From the NCBI RefSeq assembly GCF_002139915.1, contig NZ_CP018788.1, positions 682,001-746,000 of the forward strand: a stretch of 64,000 nt of DNA, in the 5' to 3' direction. Positions 48,560 to 58,359 of this stretch are shown here, piece after piece (position 1 is the first letter of the stretch; each line of letters begins with the position of its first letter). The DNA is from Campylobacter devanensis. GTDB taxonomy: Bacteria > Campylobacterota > Campylobacteria > Campylobacterales > Campylobacteraceae. Position numbers and translations under genes: made by a program. The notes beneath the pieces were generated by a model that was not told the origin of the DNA, searched no databases, and saw only the letters and a program-made list of their open reading frames with translations.

Positions 48560-49076
48560 CGATCCCAAATTTTATTCAAATTTGGATTATGCTTTTAATA
48601 ATTTTATTAGATTAAAAGAGGCTAATATGCTACTTTTTAGAGATAAAAACTCTAATAACTATGATAAAACAGCTCAAGAATTTATTAAATTTAAATCTCA
48701 TAATATAAAATTTTTACTTCAAAATGATATCGATTTGGCTTGCAAACTTGGCTTTGATGGTATTCATTTTAGTTCAAATTTTATTCATTTATTAAAGGAA
48801 ACTCCGCCAAATTTAATCAAAATTGCTAGCACTCATAATATTAAAGAGATAGAATTGTCCAATCAATATGGAGCCGATTTTATTACATTTAGTCCAATTT
48901 TTGCAACTCCAAATAAGGGCAAACCAAAAGGCTTAGAAGGATTAAAAGAAGCTATAAAAATATCAAAATTTAAGGTTATTGCTCTTGGCGGGATAATAAG
49001 TGCTGAGCAAATTTGTGCTGTGATGAAGTGCGGTGTGGCTGGATTTGCATCAATTCGCTATTTTACGCTAGATTAA
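48540..49076 (+). CDS. ThiE/TenI-family thiamine phosphate synthase-like protein
   Basis: This is a 178-residue TIM-barrel protein resembling thiamine phosphate synthase. Signatures are LGFDGIHFSSNF, GADFITFSPIFATPNKGKPK and VIALGGIISAEQICAVMK. It is shorter than ThiE at the N-terminus (about 210 residues normal) and the phosphate-binding and catalytic residues differ in places, so it may be a TenI-like or diverged homologue. The start is a GTG at 48540 overlapping the small membrane gene. It is not near other thiamine genes. Confidence 0.7.
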   Translation: MIKYAISDPKFYSNLDYAFNNFIRLKEANMLLFRDKNSNNYDKTAQEFIKFKSHNIKFLLQNDIDLACKLGFDGIHFSSNFIHLLKETPPNLIKIASTHNIKEIELSNQYGADFITFSPIFATPNKGKPKGLEGLKEAIKISKFKVIALGGIISAEQICAVMKCGVAGFASIRYFTLD

Positions 49077-49143
49077 CCTTATTAATATTTAATTTTTTTT
49101 GTGCTAAAATATATTATTTTATCAATATCAAAAGGCTAAATTT

Positions 49144-50565
49144 ATGTTTGAAACAGTTATAGGATTAGAAGTACATTGTCAGTTAAATACAAAAACTAAG
49201 ATATTTTGTGGATGTTCAACTAGTTTTGGAGAGGAGCCAAATACTCATGTTTGTCCAACATGCTTAGCTCTTCCTGGGGCATTGCCGGTGTTAAATTCTC
49301 AAGCAGTAAAAAAAGCAATTAGCTTTGGTAAAGCAATAAATGCAACTGTAAATAAAAAGAGTATTTTTGACCGCAAAAACTACTTCTATCCAGATCTACC
49401 TAAAGCCTATCAGATATCTCAATTTACTATTCCAATTGTAGAAAATGGTGAGCTAATTATTAAAGTTGGCGATAAAAATAAAAGAATTGGTATTACTAGA
49501 GCGCATTTAGAAGAAGATGCTGGCAAAAATAGCCATGAGAGTAAATCTAGTCTTGTAGATCTAAATCGTGCTGGAACTCCGCTTTTAGAGATCGTAAGCG
49601 AACCAGATATTAGAAGTAGTGATGAGGCAGTAGCGTATCTTAAAAAACTTCATAGTATTTTAAGATTTTTAAATATTAGCGATGCTAATATGCAAGAAGG
49701 CTCTTTTAGATGCGATGTAAATGTTAGCATTAGACCAAAAGGTGATGAAAAGCTATATACAAGAGTTGAAATTAAAAATTTAAATTCATTTAGATTTATT
49801 CAAAAAGCTATTGAGTATGAGGTAGAGCGTCAGTGTGAAGCTTGGGAGGATGGTAGATATGATAGTGAGGTTGTTCAAGAAACTAGACTATTTGATACGA
49901 CAAAATTAATAACTAAACCAATGAGAAGTAAAGAAGATAGTGCAGAGTATCGCTATTTTCCAGATCCTGATTTATTACCAGTTATTATTCCTGATGAGCT
50001 TATGGAAGAAGCTAGTATTTTACCTGAGTTACCAGATGAAAAAAGAGCTAGATATATAAGTGAATTTGGAATAAAAGAGAGCGATGCTGATGTGATAATT
50101 AGCAGCTATGAGATGGCAAAATATTTTGAAGATCTAATAGCTGGCACAAACTCACCAAAACTATGTGTGACTTGGCTTACTGTAGAGCTTTTAGGTAGAT
50201 TAAAAAATGGTGTAACTATAGAGACAAGTCCAGTTAATAGTGCAAAACTCTCAACTCTATTAAACAGAATAGAAGATGGTACTATCTCACAAAAAGCCGC
50301 TAAAGATGTCTTAGATGTAATAATAGAAAGTGATGAAGATATAGATAGCGTGATTGATCGTCTAGGCCTAAAACAAGTAAGTGATGATTCAGCTATATTA
50401 TCTATTATTGATACAGTATTAGCTGCAAATGAAGATAAAGTAGCTGAGTATAAGAGCGGTAAAGATAAATTATTTGGTTTCTTTGTTGGTCAAGTTATGA
50501 AAGAGGGCAAGGGTGCATTTAATCCAGCCAAAGTAAATGAGTTATTAAAAACGAAATTAGGGTAG
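49144..50565 (+). CDS. gatB: aspartyl/glutamyl-tRNA(Asn/Gln) amidotransferase subunit B
   Basis: This is the kinase/tRNA-binding subunit of GatCAB, which amidates Glu-tRNA(Gln) and Asp-tRNA(Asn). It has 473 residues. The N-terminus [20 protein letters not shown] and a zinc-binding set (CGCSTSF, CPTC) are typical, with [19 protein letters not shown] and the C-terminal tail domain to [14 protein letters not shown]. It is a complete protein with AAAAGG before the start. The gatA and gatC genes are elsewhere. Confidence 0.97.
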   Translation: MFETVIGLEVHCQLNTKTKIFCGCSTSFGEEPNTHVCPTCLALPGALPVLNSQAVKKAISFGKAINATVNKKSIFDRKNYFYPDLPKAYQISQFTIPIVENGELIIKVGDKNKRIGITRAHLEEDAGKNSHESKSSLVDLNRAGTPLLEIVSEPDIRSSDEAVAYLKKLHSILRFLNISDANMQEGSFRCDVNVSIRPKGDEKLYTRVEIKNLNSFRFIQKAIEYEVERQCEAWEDGRYDSEVVQETRLFDTTKLITKPMRSKEDSAEYRYFPDPDLLPVIIPDELMEEASILPELPDEKRARYISEFGIKESDADVIISSYEMAKYFEDLIAGTNSPKLCVTWLTVELLGRLKNGVTIETSPVNSAKLSTLLNRIEDGTISQKAAKDVLDVIIESDEDIDSVIDRLGLKQVSDDSAILSIIDTVLAANEDKVAEYKSGKDKLFGFFVGQVMKEGKGAFNPAKVNELLKTKLG

Positions 50566-50590
50566 CATTATTGGTTTATTAGCAATTTTC

Positions 50591-50674
50591 ATAAGATTAA
50601 ATTTATTAAGATATAGCAAGATTTTTATTTATAAAATTATGTTTTTTATTTTGCAAAATTAAATTTAATCTTAT
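50591..50674. repeat. 15-bp inverted repeat between gatB and gpsA
   Basis: Bases 50591-50605 (ATAAGATTAAATTTA) are the perfect reverse complement of 50660-50674, with 54 bases between them. It may fold as a long hairpin in RNA after gatB, but no T-run or known motif marks it as a terminator. Confidence 0.6.
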
Positions 50675-50727
50675 AGAGATTTTGTTAGTAAGTATTAGTA
50701 GCGATATAAAACTATGGATAGCAAGAT

Positions 50728-51618
50728 ATGAAAATAGCAGTAATCGGTGCTGGAAAATGGGGGCAGGCTTTATACTCAGCACTTAAAATAAATAATGATT
50801 GCATTATCTCATCTCGAACAAAGCGTGATATTGAAGGTTTTGTAGAGTTGGATAAGGCGCTAGAGTGCGACTATTTGCTCTTTAGTATATCAACTCAAAA
50901 AACACATGAGTTTTTACGCTCAAATTTTAAAGCAAAGAATCAAAAAATATTAGTAGCTTCTAAAGGTATAGATACGGTTAGTGGAGAGTTTTTGCATGAG
51001 ATTTATTCTAAATTTGCTCCAAGCGAAAATTTGGCATTTTTAAGCGGTCCTAGCTTTGCAAGTGAGGTTATACAAGGATTGCCGTGTGCTTTAGTGATAA
51101 GCAGCAAAAATGATGAGTTAGCTCAAATTTGGGCTAGCACTTTTCCAAGTTTTATTAAGCCATATATTAGCTACGATGTTATAGGAGCTGAGATTTGTGG
51201 CGCATATAAGAATGTGATCGCTATAGCTGGCGGTGTATGTGCTGGTCTTGGTCTTGGGCAAAATGCTAGAGCTAGTTTGATATCTAGAGGATTAGTAGAG
51301 ATGGCTAGATTTGGTGAGCATTTTGGTGCTAAAGATGAAACATTTTTAGGTCTTAGTGGAGCAGGGGATCTATTTTTAACTGCAAGTAGTGAATTATCTA
51401 GAAATTATAGAGTTGGTCTTGGATTAGCTAGTGGATTTAGTCTTGATGAGATTTTAGCTCAAATTGGAGAGGTGGCTGAAGGTGTAGCTACAGCATATGC
51501 AATTACTAAAATTGCTCAGCAAAAAGCGATTTATACTCCAATTGCTAGTCAAGTAGTTGATATGCTAGGTGGCAAAGACGCCAAAGAGGCATTAAAGGAT
51601 TTATTAAAACGACGATGA
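50728..51618 (+). CDS. gpsA: glycerol-3-phosphate dehydrogenase [NAD(P)+]
   Basis: This cytosolic enzyme reduces dihydroxyacetone phosphate to sn-glycerol-3-phosphate for phospholipids. It has 296 residues. The Rossmann loop IGAGKWGQALYSAL is at 6-19, then SGPSFASEVIQGLPCALVIS and the catalytic Lys in GAYKNVIAIAGG, with GLSGAGDLFLTAS later. It overlaps nagZ by 4 bases. Confidence 0.95.
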   Translation: MKIAVIGAGKWGQALYSALKINNDCIISSRTKRDIEGFVELDKALECDYLLFSISTQKTHEFLRSNFKAKNQKILVASKGIDTVSGEFLHEIYSKFAPSENLAFLSGPSFASEVIQGLPCALVISSKNDELAQIWASTFPSFIKPYISYDVIGAEICGAYKNVIAIAGGVCAGLGLGQNARASLISRGLVEMARFGEHFGAKDETFLGLSGAGDLFLTASSELSRNYRVGLGLASGFSLDEILAQIGEVAEGVATAYAITKIAQQKAIYTPIASQVVDMLGGKDAKEALKDLLKRR

Positions 51619-52673
51619 AAAAGATTATTTTGCTATTTATTTTTACTATTTCACTCTTTGGCGCACCAAGTGATAAAGAGTTAAGAAATATGATTGGTCA
51701 GATGGTGATGGTGGGATTTACTGGAGACAGTTCTAGTGATGAGTGGGTTAAGCAGCTTCATCTTGATATTAAAAATGGTAGAATCGGTGGAGTAATGATA
51801 CTAGCTAGAAATATTAGCAGCAAACAGGGGTTAAAAAATTTAACCAAATATTTAAATTCCGCCAGTTCTAAATATCCTCTTTTTATAGCTATCGATGAAG
51901 AAGGCGGGCAAATTAGTAGATTTAATAAATTTAGCGATTTTGAGCATTTTCCATCAGCTTATAAGGTTGGTAGTGAGTTAGATTTAAATAGTGCTAATAA
52001 GCTATATACCAATATGGCAACTCAGCTTAAAAATCTTGGAATAAATATGAATTTTGCTCCAGTAGTTGATCTTCATAATGATATATCACCTATAATTGGT
52101 CAAAGACAAAGAGCATTTAGCAAGGATGCAGGTGAAGTAACTGCATATGCTAGTGAGTTTATATCAGCTTTTGATAATGTAGGCGTTGCTAGTGTGTTAA
52201 AGCATTTTCCAGGTCATGGCAATGCCTCATCTGATACGCATAAGATTAGCACTATAGTAGATAGTTTTGATTTTGATGAGATTAGGCCGTATTATGAATT
52301 AATTAAGCGTAAAAAGGCTAAATTTATAATGGTTGGCCATATGATAATCCCGACAATCGATGATGTAAATCCAGCTACGCTCTCACGCCAAATAGTTACA
52401 AATTTACTAAAAGATAGCTTAAATTATGAAGGCGTTGTAATAAGCGATGATATGTTAATGAAAGCACTTGGAGGAACACTTGAGCAAAATGCTATAAAGG
52501 CAGTAAATGCTGGAGTAGATATATTGCTAGTAAGTGAGTATTTTTATAATAAAACCAACTCTATAAAAGCTTTAAATGATGCAATTTTTAACTCTGTTAA
52601 AAGTGGTAAAATAGAGATTGCTAGAATTATTGATGCGTATAATCGTATAATTGCTCAGAAGGCTAGATTCTAA
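51615..52673 (+). CDS. nagZ: NagZ-like beta-N-acetylglucosaminidase (GH3)
   Basis: This is a glycoside hydrolase family 3 enzyme of 352 residues that removes N-acetylglucosamine from peptidoglycan fragments. The signature KHFPGHGNASSDTHK and the catalytic Asp in EGVVISDDMLMKAL are clear. An N-terminal signal peptide (IILLFIFTISLFGA) puts it in the periplasm, unlike cytosolic E. coli NagZ, so it may act on the murein or on secreted muropeptides. It is coupled to gpsA by ATGA overlap and ends in a 4-base overlap with a convergent gene. Confidence 0.9.
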   Translation: MKKIILLFIFTISLFGAPSDKELRNMIGQMVMVGFTGDSSSDEWVKQLHLDIKNGRIGGVMILARNISSKQGLKNLTKYLNSASSKYPLFIAIDEEGGQISRFNKFSDFEHFPSAYKVGSELDLNSANKLYTNMATQLKNLGINMNFAPVVDLHNDISPIIGQRQRAFSKDAGEVTAYASEFISAFDNVGVASVLKHFPGHGNASSDTHKISTIVDSFDFDEIRPYYELIKRKKAKFIMVGHMIIPTIDDVNPATLSRQIVTNLLKDSLNYEGVVISDDMLMKALGGTLEQNAIKAVNAGVDILLVSEYFYNKTNSIKALNDAIFNSVKSGKIEIARIIDAYNRIIAQKARF

Positions 52674-53104
52674 TCTCTATCTAGCCCAAGTCTGTTAAAC
52701 TCATCTCTTAAATTCTCTTTAATGCTTCTAGCAAGCTGTTCCCCGTTTATAAAATTAGACTCTACAAAACTATCAAGTCTGCTAAGAAGAGCAAAAAGTT
52801 TACTTTGCCATTGGGTGCTATCTTTTGAATTTAAAGACTCAATAAATACAAGTTCTTTACTAAAATCGCTTAAAGCCTCTAGTATTTCATCTTTTTTATT
52901 AGGTTCTAATATCATATCTTCTTGGGTATTTTGACGCAATATATCTATTTGATTGTCTATCGCATCGCAAAATCTAGAATAGACTAAATTTGGATTTTCA
53001 TCATCATTTGTGATATTTTGTGTTACTTTATTTATCTGTTTATAGAGTATTACTCCTACAATTAATACAGCAACTGCCATTATAATTAAATCATTTTGTG
53101 CCAT
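52670..53104 (-). CDS. hypothetical membrane-anchored protein
   Basis: This 144-residue protein has one hydrophobic N-terminal helix (about 6-22, IIMAVAVLIVGVILYKQ) followed by a helical, charged soluble region. No motif is recognised. It starts with a 14-base overlap on the end of the rarD-like gene and converges on nagZ. It may be exposed on either side of the inner membrane. Function unknown. Confidence 0.7.
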   Translation of the reverse strand: MAQNDLIIMAVAVLIVGVILYKQINKVTQNITNDDENPNLVYSRFCDAIDNQIDILRQNTQEDMILEPNKKDEILEALSDFSKELVFIESLNSKDSTQWQSKLFALLSRLDSFVESNFINGEQLARSIKENLRDEFNRLGLDRD

Positions 53105-53966
53105 TTTTTCTCCTTAAATTTGAAATTGTAGCAATTGCAAGACTAATCCATATGAGTGCAAAGCTAATAATTTTATAAAAATCTAAAGTCTCATTATATA
53201 TAAAAACTGCAATAATCATACTTAAAGTTGGGCTTATGTATTGCAAAAATCCAATTGTAGATAGTTTAAGATATTTGGTGCTAGCATTAAATGTAAGTAG
53301 TGGTAGTATAGTTACAAATCCGCTTAAAAATAGCATAATTCCATTAAAATTTATCCCAAATTCACTGCTATTATTTATAGCTAGATATAGCAAATAAAGT
53401 AGAGCAAAAGGTGTTAAAATGATAGTTTCTATAAATAACCCCTCAAAAGTTCTAACCCCAAGTCTTTTGCGTAAAAGTCCATATAACGCAAATGATAATG
53501 GCAGTATAATAGATATTAGCGGTAGATTGCCAATGGCATAAATTTGAACTCCAATAGCAATAAATACGATAAAAATTGAGAGTTTTAAAGCAGGACTTAA
53601 CTCTTCTTTTAATATGATCGCACCAAGAAGTATGGAAAAAAGAGGATTTATAAAGTATCCAAGGCTGGTGGCTAAAATTTCATTTTGGTTGATTGCATAG
53701 ATAAATACTCCCCAATTACTAGCAATTAATGCACCTGTAATGGCTAAGGTTAGAGTAACTTTTTTTATTTTTGCTATTCTTTTGACGCTGTTTAATCTTT
53801 TTGTAATTATAAGTATAGCTAGCAAAATTAAAGCTGACCATATAATCCTATGAGCTAAAACCTCAGTAGCTGCAATTCCTTCAATGAATTTAAAAAATAT
53901 CGGGAATACACCCCACATAATAAATGTAGCTAAAGCTAAGATAAATCCTTTTTGTGTTGCTTGCAT
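53091..53966 (-). CDS. rarD: RarD-like EamA-family permease
   Basis: This is an inner-membrane drug/metabolite transporter of 291 residues with ten helices in two EamA repeats. N-terminal MQATQKGFILALATFIMWGV and the conserved region AHRIIWSALILLAI match RarD. The substrate is unknown; E. coli RarD is named from a chloramphenicol screen. It is coupled to the upstream ABC ATPase gene. Confidence 0.85.
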   Translation of the reverse strand: MQATQKGFILALATFIMWGVFPIFFKFIEGIAATEVLAHRIIWSALILLAILIITKRLNSVKRIAKIKKVTLTLAITGALIASNWGVFIYAINQNEILATSLGYFINPLFSILLGAIILKEELSPALKLSIFIVFIAIGVQIYAIGNLPLISIILPLSFALYGLLRKRLGVRTFEGLFIETIILTPFALLYLLYLAINNSSEFGINFNGIMLFLSGFVTILPLLTFNASTKYLKLSTIGFLQYISPTLSMIIAVFIYNETLDFYKIISFALIWISLAIATISNLRRKNGTK

Positions 53967-54709
53967 TAGTAATTTAGATCACCTATAAATTTGAGAATTC
54001 TTGGATTGTTTTGCGAACTAAAAAACTCTTTTGGGGATTCAATAGTAACTATTTTGCCATCTTCTAAAAATATAATCTTATCAGCGATATCCTTGGCAAA
54101 TTTAAGCTCATGAGTGACTAAGATCATAGTTTGGTGTTCATTTGCTAGCATTTTAAGCGTGGATAAAACTTCGCTTACTAGTTCTTTATCAAGTGCGCTT
54201 GTAGGCTCATCAAGCAATAAAATATTTGGTTTTAAAGCAACAGCTCTAGCAATTGCTACACGCTGTTGTTGTCCTCCGCTTAAAGAGCTAGGATAGGCAT
54301 TGGCTCTATCTTTGAGGCCAAATTTATTTAGTAAATTTAAAGCAATCTCAATGGCTTTTTCTTTTGGCATTTTTTGGACACTGATTAACCCTTGGGTGAT
54401 ATTTTGCGTAGCATTTAGATGGGCAAAAAGATTATAAGATTGAAAGACCATTCCCATTTTGCGTCTTAAATTTAAAATTTCTTGCTTATTTGGATGCTGT
54501 TTAAAATCAATTTTTAAACTCCCATCGCTAAATTCCAAAATCCCGCTATCTGGTATCTCTAGATAGTTTAATGAACGAAGAAGTGTAGTCTTGCCACTTC
54601 CGCTTGGCCCGATAATTGCAATTATCTCACCTTTTTTAATATCAAAACTAATATTTGATAATATGGTGTGAGAGCCGATTTTTTTATTTATATCTCTTAT
54701 TTGTAGCAT
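53966..54709 (-). CDS. amino-acid ABC transporter ATPase (GlnQ/TcyN type)
   Basis: This cytoplasmic ATPase of 247 residues powers a polar amino-acid importer. Walker A is GPSGSGKTTLLRSL (33-46), the signature LSGGQQQRVAIARA and Walker B ILLLDEPTSALD are complete, and MGMVFQSYNLFAHLNATQNI is the Q-loop. It follows the permease gene by 9 bases. The class imports cystine, glutamine or arginine; cystine/cysteine fits the binding protein best. Confidence 0.92.
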   Translation of the reverse strand: MLQIRDINKKIGSHTILSNISFDIKKGEIIAIIGPSGSGKTTLLRSLNYLEIPDSGILEFSDGSLKIDFKQHPNKQEILNLRRKMGMVFQSYNLFAHLNATQNITQGLISVQKMPKEKAIEIALNLLNKFGLKDRANAYPSSLSGGQQQRVAIARAVALKPNILLLDEPTSALDKELVSEVLSTLKMLANEHQTMILVTHELKFAKDIADKIIFLEDGKIVTIESPKEFFSSQNNPRILKFIGDLNY

Positions 54710-54718
54710 ATTTTCCTC

Positions 54719-55387
54719 TTATAGATGCTTGCTAAATTTTGCCTCAAGGTGAGTTTGTAAATATCCAAGACCTATACAAATAATCCAGTATATAAGAGCA
54801 GCTTGCGAATAGACTCTTAGAAATTCATAATTTTGAGAGGCGATAGTTTGAGCTTGACGAAATAGTTCAGCTACTAATACTACTGATGCTAGTGATGTAT
54901 CTTTAACTAACGCAATAAATGTATTTGATAGGGTTGGTAGAGCAATTTTAAGTGCTTGTGGAGCAATAATTTTAATAAAAGTATCGCTATTAGTTAGTCC
55001 AATGCTCCAGCCAGCCTCCCATTGTCCCTTTGGCACTGCTAATATACTAGCTCTGATAGTTTCACTGCTATATGCGCCAATACTAAGACTAAAAGCAATA
55101 ATTGCGCTAATGAATGGATCTAGCGTTATGCCAATATTTGGCAAGCCATAAAATATTATAAAAAGCTGTACAAGTAGAGGTGTTCCACGAATTATAGAGA
55201 TGTAGAACTGACAAATAGCCTTAGCTAAATTTGATAGTGGATTTTTGCTGTGATTGATACGGATAAGTGCTACAATAACACCTATTGTAATACCACAAAT
55301 AAAAGATATAATACTAAGGGGGATTGTATATAAAATAGCCCCCTTAATCATAGGCAAAAATGCCTCAATATAATTACTCACTAACAT
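54719..55387 (-). CDS. amino-acid ABC transporter permease
   Basis: This inner-membrane permease of 222 residues belongs to the His/Glu/Gln type with five helices. The EAA-loop region appears as [20 protein letters not shown]. It overlaps the binding-protein gene by 14 bases and precedes the ATPase. A single permease gene suggests that it works as a homodimer. Confidence 0.92.
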   Translation of the reverse strand: MLVSNYIEAFLPMIKGAILYTIPLSIISFICGITIGVIVALIRINHSKNPLSNLAKAICQFYISIIRGTPLLVQLFIIFYGLPNIGITLDPFISAIIAFSLSIGAYSSETIRASILAVPKGQWEAGWSIGLTNSDTFIKIIAPQALKIALPTLSNTFIALVKDTSLASVVLVAELFRQAQTIASQNYEFLRVYSQAALIYWIICIGLGYLQTHLEAKFSKHL

Positions 55388-56123
55388 CTATTCCAAAATA
55401 TTTTTCTGAAATTTGCTTTAGCGTTCCATCTTTTTTCATAGATTCAAGAGCTTTATTGATTCTATCTCTTTGTTCGGTTAGCTCTTTTTTAAACAAAAAG
55501 ACACTTCTAGTGCCATCGCCTGTATCAAATGCGATTTTAATATTTTTATCGCCAGTTGTTTTGATATAGTTTAATATAGCAAGTTTATCATTCATAGTAG
55601 CATCTGCTCTACCTTGACTGACTGCTTTAATAGCTGGCGCTAATCCATCAACTAAAACAATATTTGCCCCATTTTCTATGGCAATCTCATAGTAGTTACT
55701 ACCCATTGCTTGAGCAATATTTTTGCCTTTAATATCGCTTAGTGAGTTGATGCTATTATCATTAGCTCTTACAGCAACGGCAGCTGAAGTTACAATATAT
55801 GGATCACTAAAAGTATAAAGCTCGGCTCTTTTTGGGTCCGCATCGCTTATTTGATTTGCTATCATATCAAAGCGATTTGAGTTTAATCCAGAAAATATCG
55901 CATCCCAATTTGTTTCATGAAATTCAATCTCAAATCCAGCTCTTTTGGCTGCTTCAGTGATTACTTCTACATCATAGCCTACTAATTTACCACTTTCATC
56001 ATGATATGAAAATGGATTATATGTACCTTCTGTTGCGACTCTCAATTTATCTTTTGTATTTTTATCGCCAGAACAACCGATAAAAACAAAAGTAGCAAAT
56101 AAAATAGCAAGGATATTTCTCAT
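55374..56123 (-). CDS. amino-acid ABC transporter substrate-binding lipoprotein
   Basis: This is a family-3 solute-binding protein of 249 residues. The lipobox ends at ATFVFIGC (Cys at about 17). The mature part carries [40 protein letters not shown], and the family motif [18 protein letters not shown]. The closest relatives by eye are cystine/cysteine-binding TcyJ/CjaA-like proteins. It is first of a binding protein-permease-ATPase operon followed by rarD. Confidence 0.88.
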   Translation of the reverse strand: MRNILAILFATFVFIGCSGDKNTKDKLRVATEGTYNPFSYHDESGKLVGYDVEVITEAAKRAGFEIEFHETNWDAIFSGLNSNRFDMIANQISDADPKRAELYTFSDPYIVTSAAVAVRANDNSINSLSDIKGKNIAQAMGSNYYEIAIENGANIVLVDGLAPAIKAVSQGRADATMNDKLAILNYIKTTGDKNIKIAFDTGDGTRSVFLFKKELTEQRDRINKALESMKKDGTLKQISEKYFGIDVSE

Positions 56124-56138
56124 CTATCTCTCCAAAAT

Positions 56139-56681
56139 TTAAATTTTTCTTATATGTTTTATATATGCGTGTATATATTCATAACCAGAATATAGCGTGA
56201 TAGCTACAGCAAACCATAACAAAATTTCACCACCCCACCATTGCATAGATAAAAATCCAATAGCAACCATCTGCATTATTGTTTTAATCTTGCCAGCTAT
56301 GGATGCACTTATATCTATATTTTCACTAGCCATTACAACTCGAAATCCAGTAATGAAAAACTCTCTAACAAGAATTATATATACTGCCCATGCATCAGCT
56401 CTATCTATTATCATTAAACCTAAAAATGCTGCTAAAATCAACATTTTATCGGCAAGTGGATCTAAGATTGCACCTAGTTTTGTCTTTTGATTCCAGCTTC
56501 TAGCTATATATCCATCAAAAAAATCAGTAATGCTAGCTACTACAAATGTTAAAGCACAAAAGTAATTAAGCCAACTAATCTCTATAGCGTCTCCATTGCC
56601 CTTAATGCATAAAAGCAAAAAAAACATAAGTGGAGCTAAGAGTATACGAAATATAGCTAGAGAATTTGGTAAATTTATCAT
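56139..56681 (-). CDS. pgsA: CDP-diacylglycerol-glycerol-3-P phosphatidyltransferase
   Basis: This inner-membrane enzyme makes phosphatidylglycerol phosphate. It has 180 residues and several helices. The CDP-alcohol phosphotransferase motif DG-x2-AR-x8-G-x3-D-x3-D is present, from DFFDGYIARS through GAILDPLADK (about 50-76). It overlaps the SDR gene by 4 bases and together with it serves membrane lipid synthesis. Confidence 0.94.
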   Translation of the reverse strand: MINLPNSLAIFRILLAPLMFFLLLCIKGNGDAIEISWLNYFCALTFVVASITDFFDGYIARSWNQKTKLGAILDPLADKMLILAAFLGLMIIDRADAWAVYIILVREFFITGFRVVMASENIDISASIAGKIKTIMQMVAIGFLSMQWWGGEILLWFAVAITLYSGYEYIHAYIKHIRKI

Positions 56682-57466
56682 TTAAAAGTAGTGCCACCAT
56701 CTATTATAAATGTATGGCCTGTTACCCAGCTAGCTTTTGAGCTGCATAGAAATAAACAAGCACCTGCAAGATCAGTTGGTTGTCCCATGCGACCTAAAGG
56801 ACTTAATGATGCTGTAGCATCTCTTACTTCTTCATAATTTGTAAATGCTCTTAAAGCATCAGTTTCTATTGGCCCACCACTTACTACATTTACTCTGATG
56901 TTTTTCTCGCCAAGCTCAGTAGCTGCGTATCTTGCCATAGCCTCCACTGCAGCTTTTGCTGTACCGTGACCGCTATAGTGTTCTATATAGACTAGATTTC
57001 CAGTTGAGCTTAAGCTAACTATGCTACCACCGCCTATTTTTTCCATTCTTTTAGCAGCTTCTTGAGAGCCTACTACAAATGCATTTACGGTGGCTGTAAA
57101 GATATTGTTTATTCCACGAGGTTTTAACTTCATAAATTTAGTATAACCACCAGCTACTGCGCGTCCTGAAATAATTGCATTTGATACAAAAAAATCGACT
57201 CTATCAAAATCTTTATCTATCTCTAAAAATAGCTCTTTATAAGTTTCAGGTTCAAGAATATTTAAAGGATATGCTCTAGCTTTGATGCCAAATTCTTTTT
57301 CTAATTCTAATGCTTGATTTTTAGCCATCTCTTCATTAGAGTTATAGGTAAATGCAATATTTGCACCATATTTTGCAAATTCAAGTACAATTGCTCTACC
57401 AATTCCTCTTGTACCACCACTAATAACTAGGGTTTTGCCTTTAAATTCTTCATGATAACAGTTCAT
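56678..57466 (-). CDS. enoyl-ACP-reductase-like SDR (FabL type)
   Basis: This is a short-chain dehydrogenase of 262 residues. The cofactor loop is ISGGTRGIGRAIVLEF (about 15-30). The active-site pattern is Y-x6-K in YSGHGTAKAAVEAM, the spacing of enoyl-ACP reductases FabI/FabL, not the Y-x3-K of ordinary SDRs, and VTGHTFIIDGGTTF closes the fold. It fits FabL-like NADPH-dependent enoyl reductases, which complete fatty-acid elongation. The C. jejuni homologue lies at the same place, between dapA and other genes. It overlaps pgsA by 4 bases and dapA by one. Confidence 0.78.
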   Translation of the reverse strand: MNCYHEEFKGKTLVISGGTRGIGRAIVLEFAKYGANIAFTYNSNEEMAKNQALELEKEFGIKARAYPLNILEPETYKELFLEIDKDFDRVDFFVSNAIISGRAVAGGYTKFMKLKPRGINNIFTATVNAFVVGSQEAAKRMEKIGGGSIVSLSSTGNLVYIEHYSGHGTAKAAVEAMARYAATELGEKNIRVNVVSGGPIETDALRAFTNYEEVRDATASLSPLGRMGQPTDLAGACLFLCSSKASWVTGHTFIIDGGTTFK

Positions 57467-58359
57467 TAAAATCCTTTTATATCGTAAGTTTTCATTATTG
57501 ATTCTATCTTTTTGAGATTCTCACTACTTGGAGTTACAAGTGGTAATCTATATTCTAAGCTATCTATTAAGCCAGCAATATACATAGCTGCTTTAATAGG
57601 TATTGGATTTGACTCGCAAAATAGAACTTTATTTATATTATATAGTTTATCATTAATCTCTTTTGCTTTTAAAAACTCATTTTGCATAGCATAGTGAGTA
57701 AGAGCTGAAGTTTGATCTGGTAAGAGATTTGATGTAACTGATATAACGCCTTTTCCTCCATTGCTTAAAACTGGATAGTTAATAGCATCATCACCGCTTA
57801 ATAAATATATCTTTGGTTCATGAGCTAAAATATCAACACATCTTTCTATATTGCCACTTGCTTCTTTAACTCCATAGATATTATCGCAATCATTAAATAA
57901 TCTTATAATAGTCTCTGGCAATATATCACATCCCGTTCTAGATGGGACATTGTATAGCAAGATAGGTATATCTACTGATTTGGATATAGCTTTGTAGTGT
58001 TGATATAATCCTTCTTGAGTTGGTTTATTATAGTATGGTGCTACTGATAAGATTCCGTCTGCGCCACAATTTTGAGCAAATTCAGCCAAACCTATAGCCT
58101 CGTGAGTAGCATTACTTCCAGCACCCGCTAATACTTTTACATCGCTATTTTTACACGCATTTACAGCTATCTCAATACAAATTCTGTGTTCATCATGTGT
58201 CAAAGTAGCACTCTCTCCAGTAGTACCTACAGGTACAACTGCATCAATTCCATTTTTTATCTGTCTTTTAATAAGTTTTTCATAACCATCTTCATCTATT
58301 TTACCATTTTTAAAAGGTGTTACTAGAGCTGTCATCGCTCCATAAATACTTTTTTTCAT
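57466..58359 (-). CDS. dapA: 4-hydroxy-tetrahydrodipicolinate synthase
   Basis: This TIM-barrel enzyme of 297 residues condenses pyruvate and aspartate semialdehyde in the lysine and meso-diaminopimelate pathway. Motifs are [33 protein letters not shown], the Tyr in [14 protein letters not shown] and the Schiff-base Lys in [12 protein letters not shown]. It supplies diaminopimelate for peptidoglycan. It overlaps the M16 peptidase gene by 4 bases. Confidence 0.97.
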   Translation of the reverse strand: MKKSIYGAMTALVTPFKNGKIDEDGYEKLIKRQIKNGIDAVVPVGTTGESATLTHDEHRICIEIAVNACKNSDVKVLAGAGSNATHEAIGLAEFAQNCGADGILSVAPYYNKPTQEGLYQHYKAISKSVDIPILLYNVPSRTGCDILPETIIRLFNDCDNIYGVKEASGNIERCVDILAHEPKIYLLSGDDAINYPVLSNGGKGVISVTSNLLPDQTSALTHYAMQNEFLKAKEINDKLYNINKVLFCESNPIPIKAAMYIAGLIDSLEYRLPLVTPSSENLKKIESIMKTYDIKGF

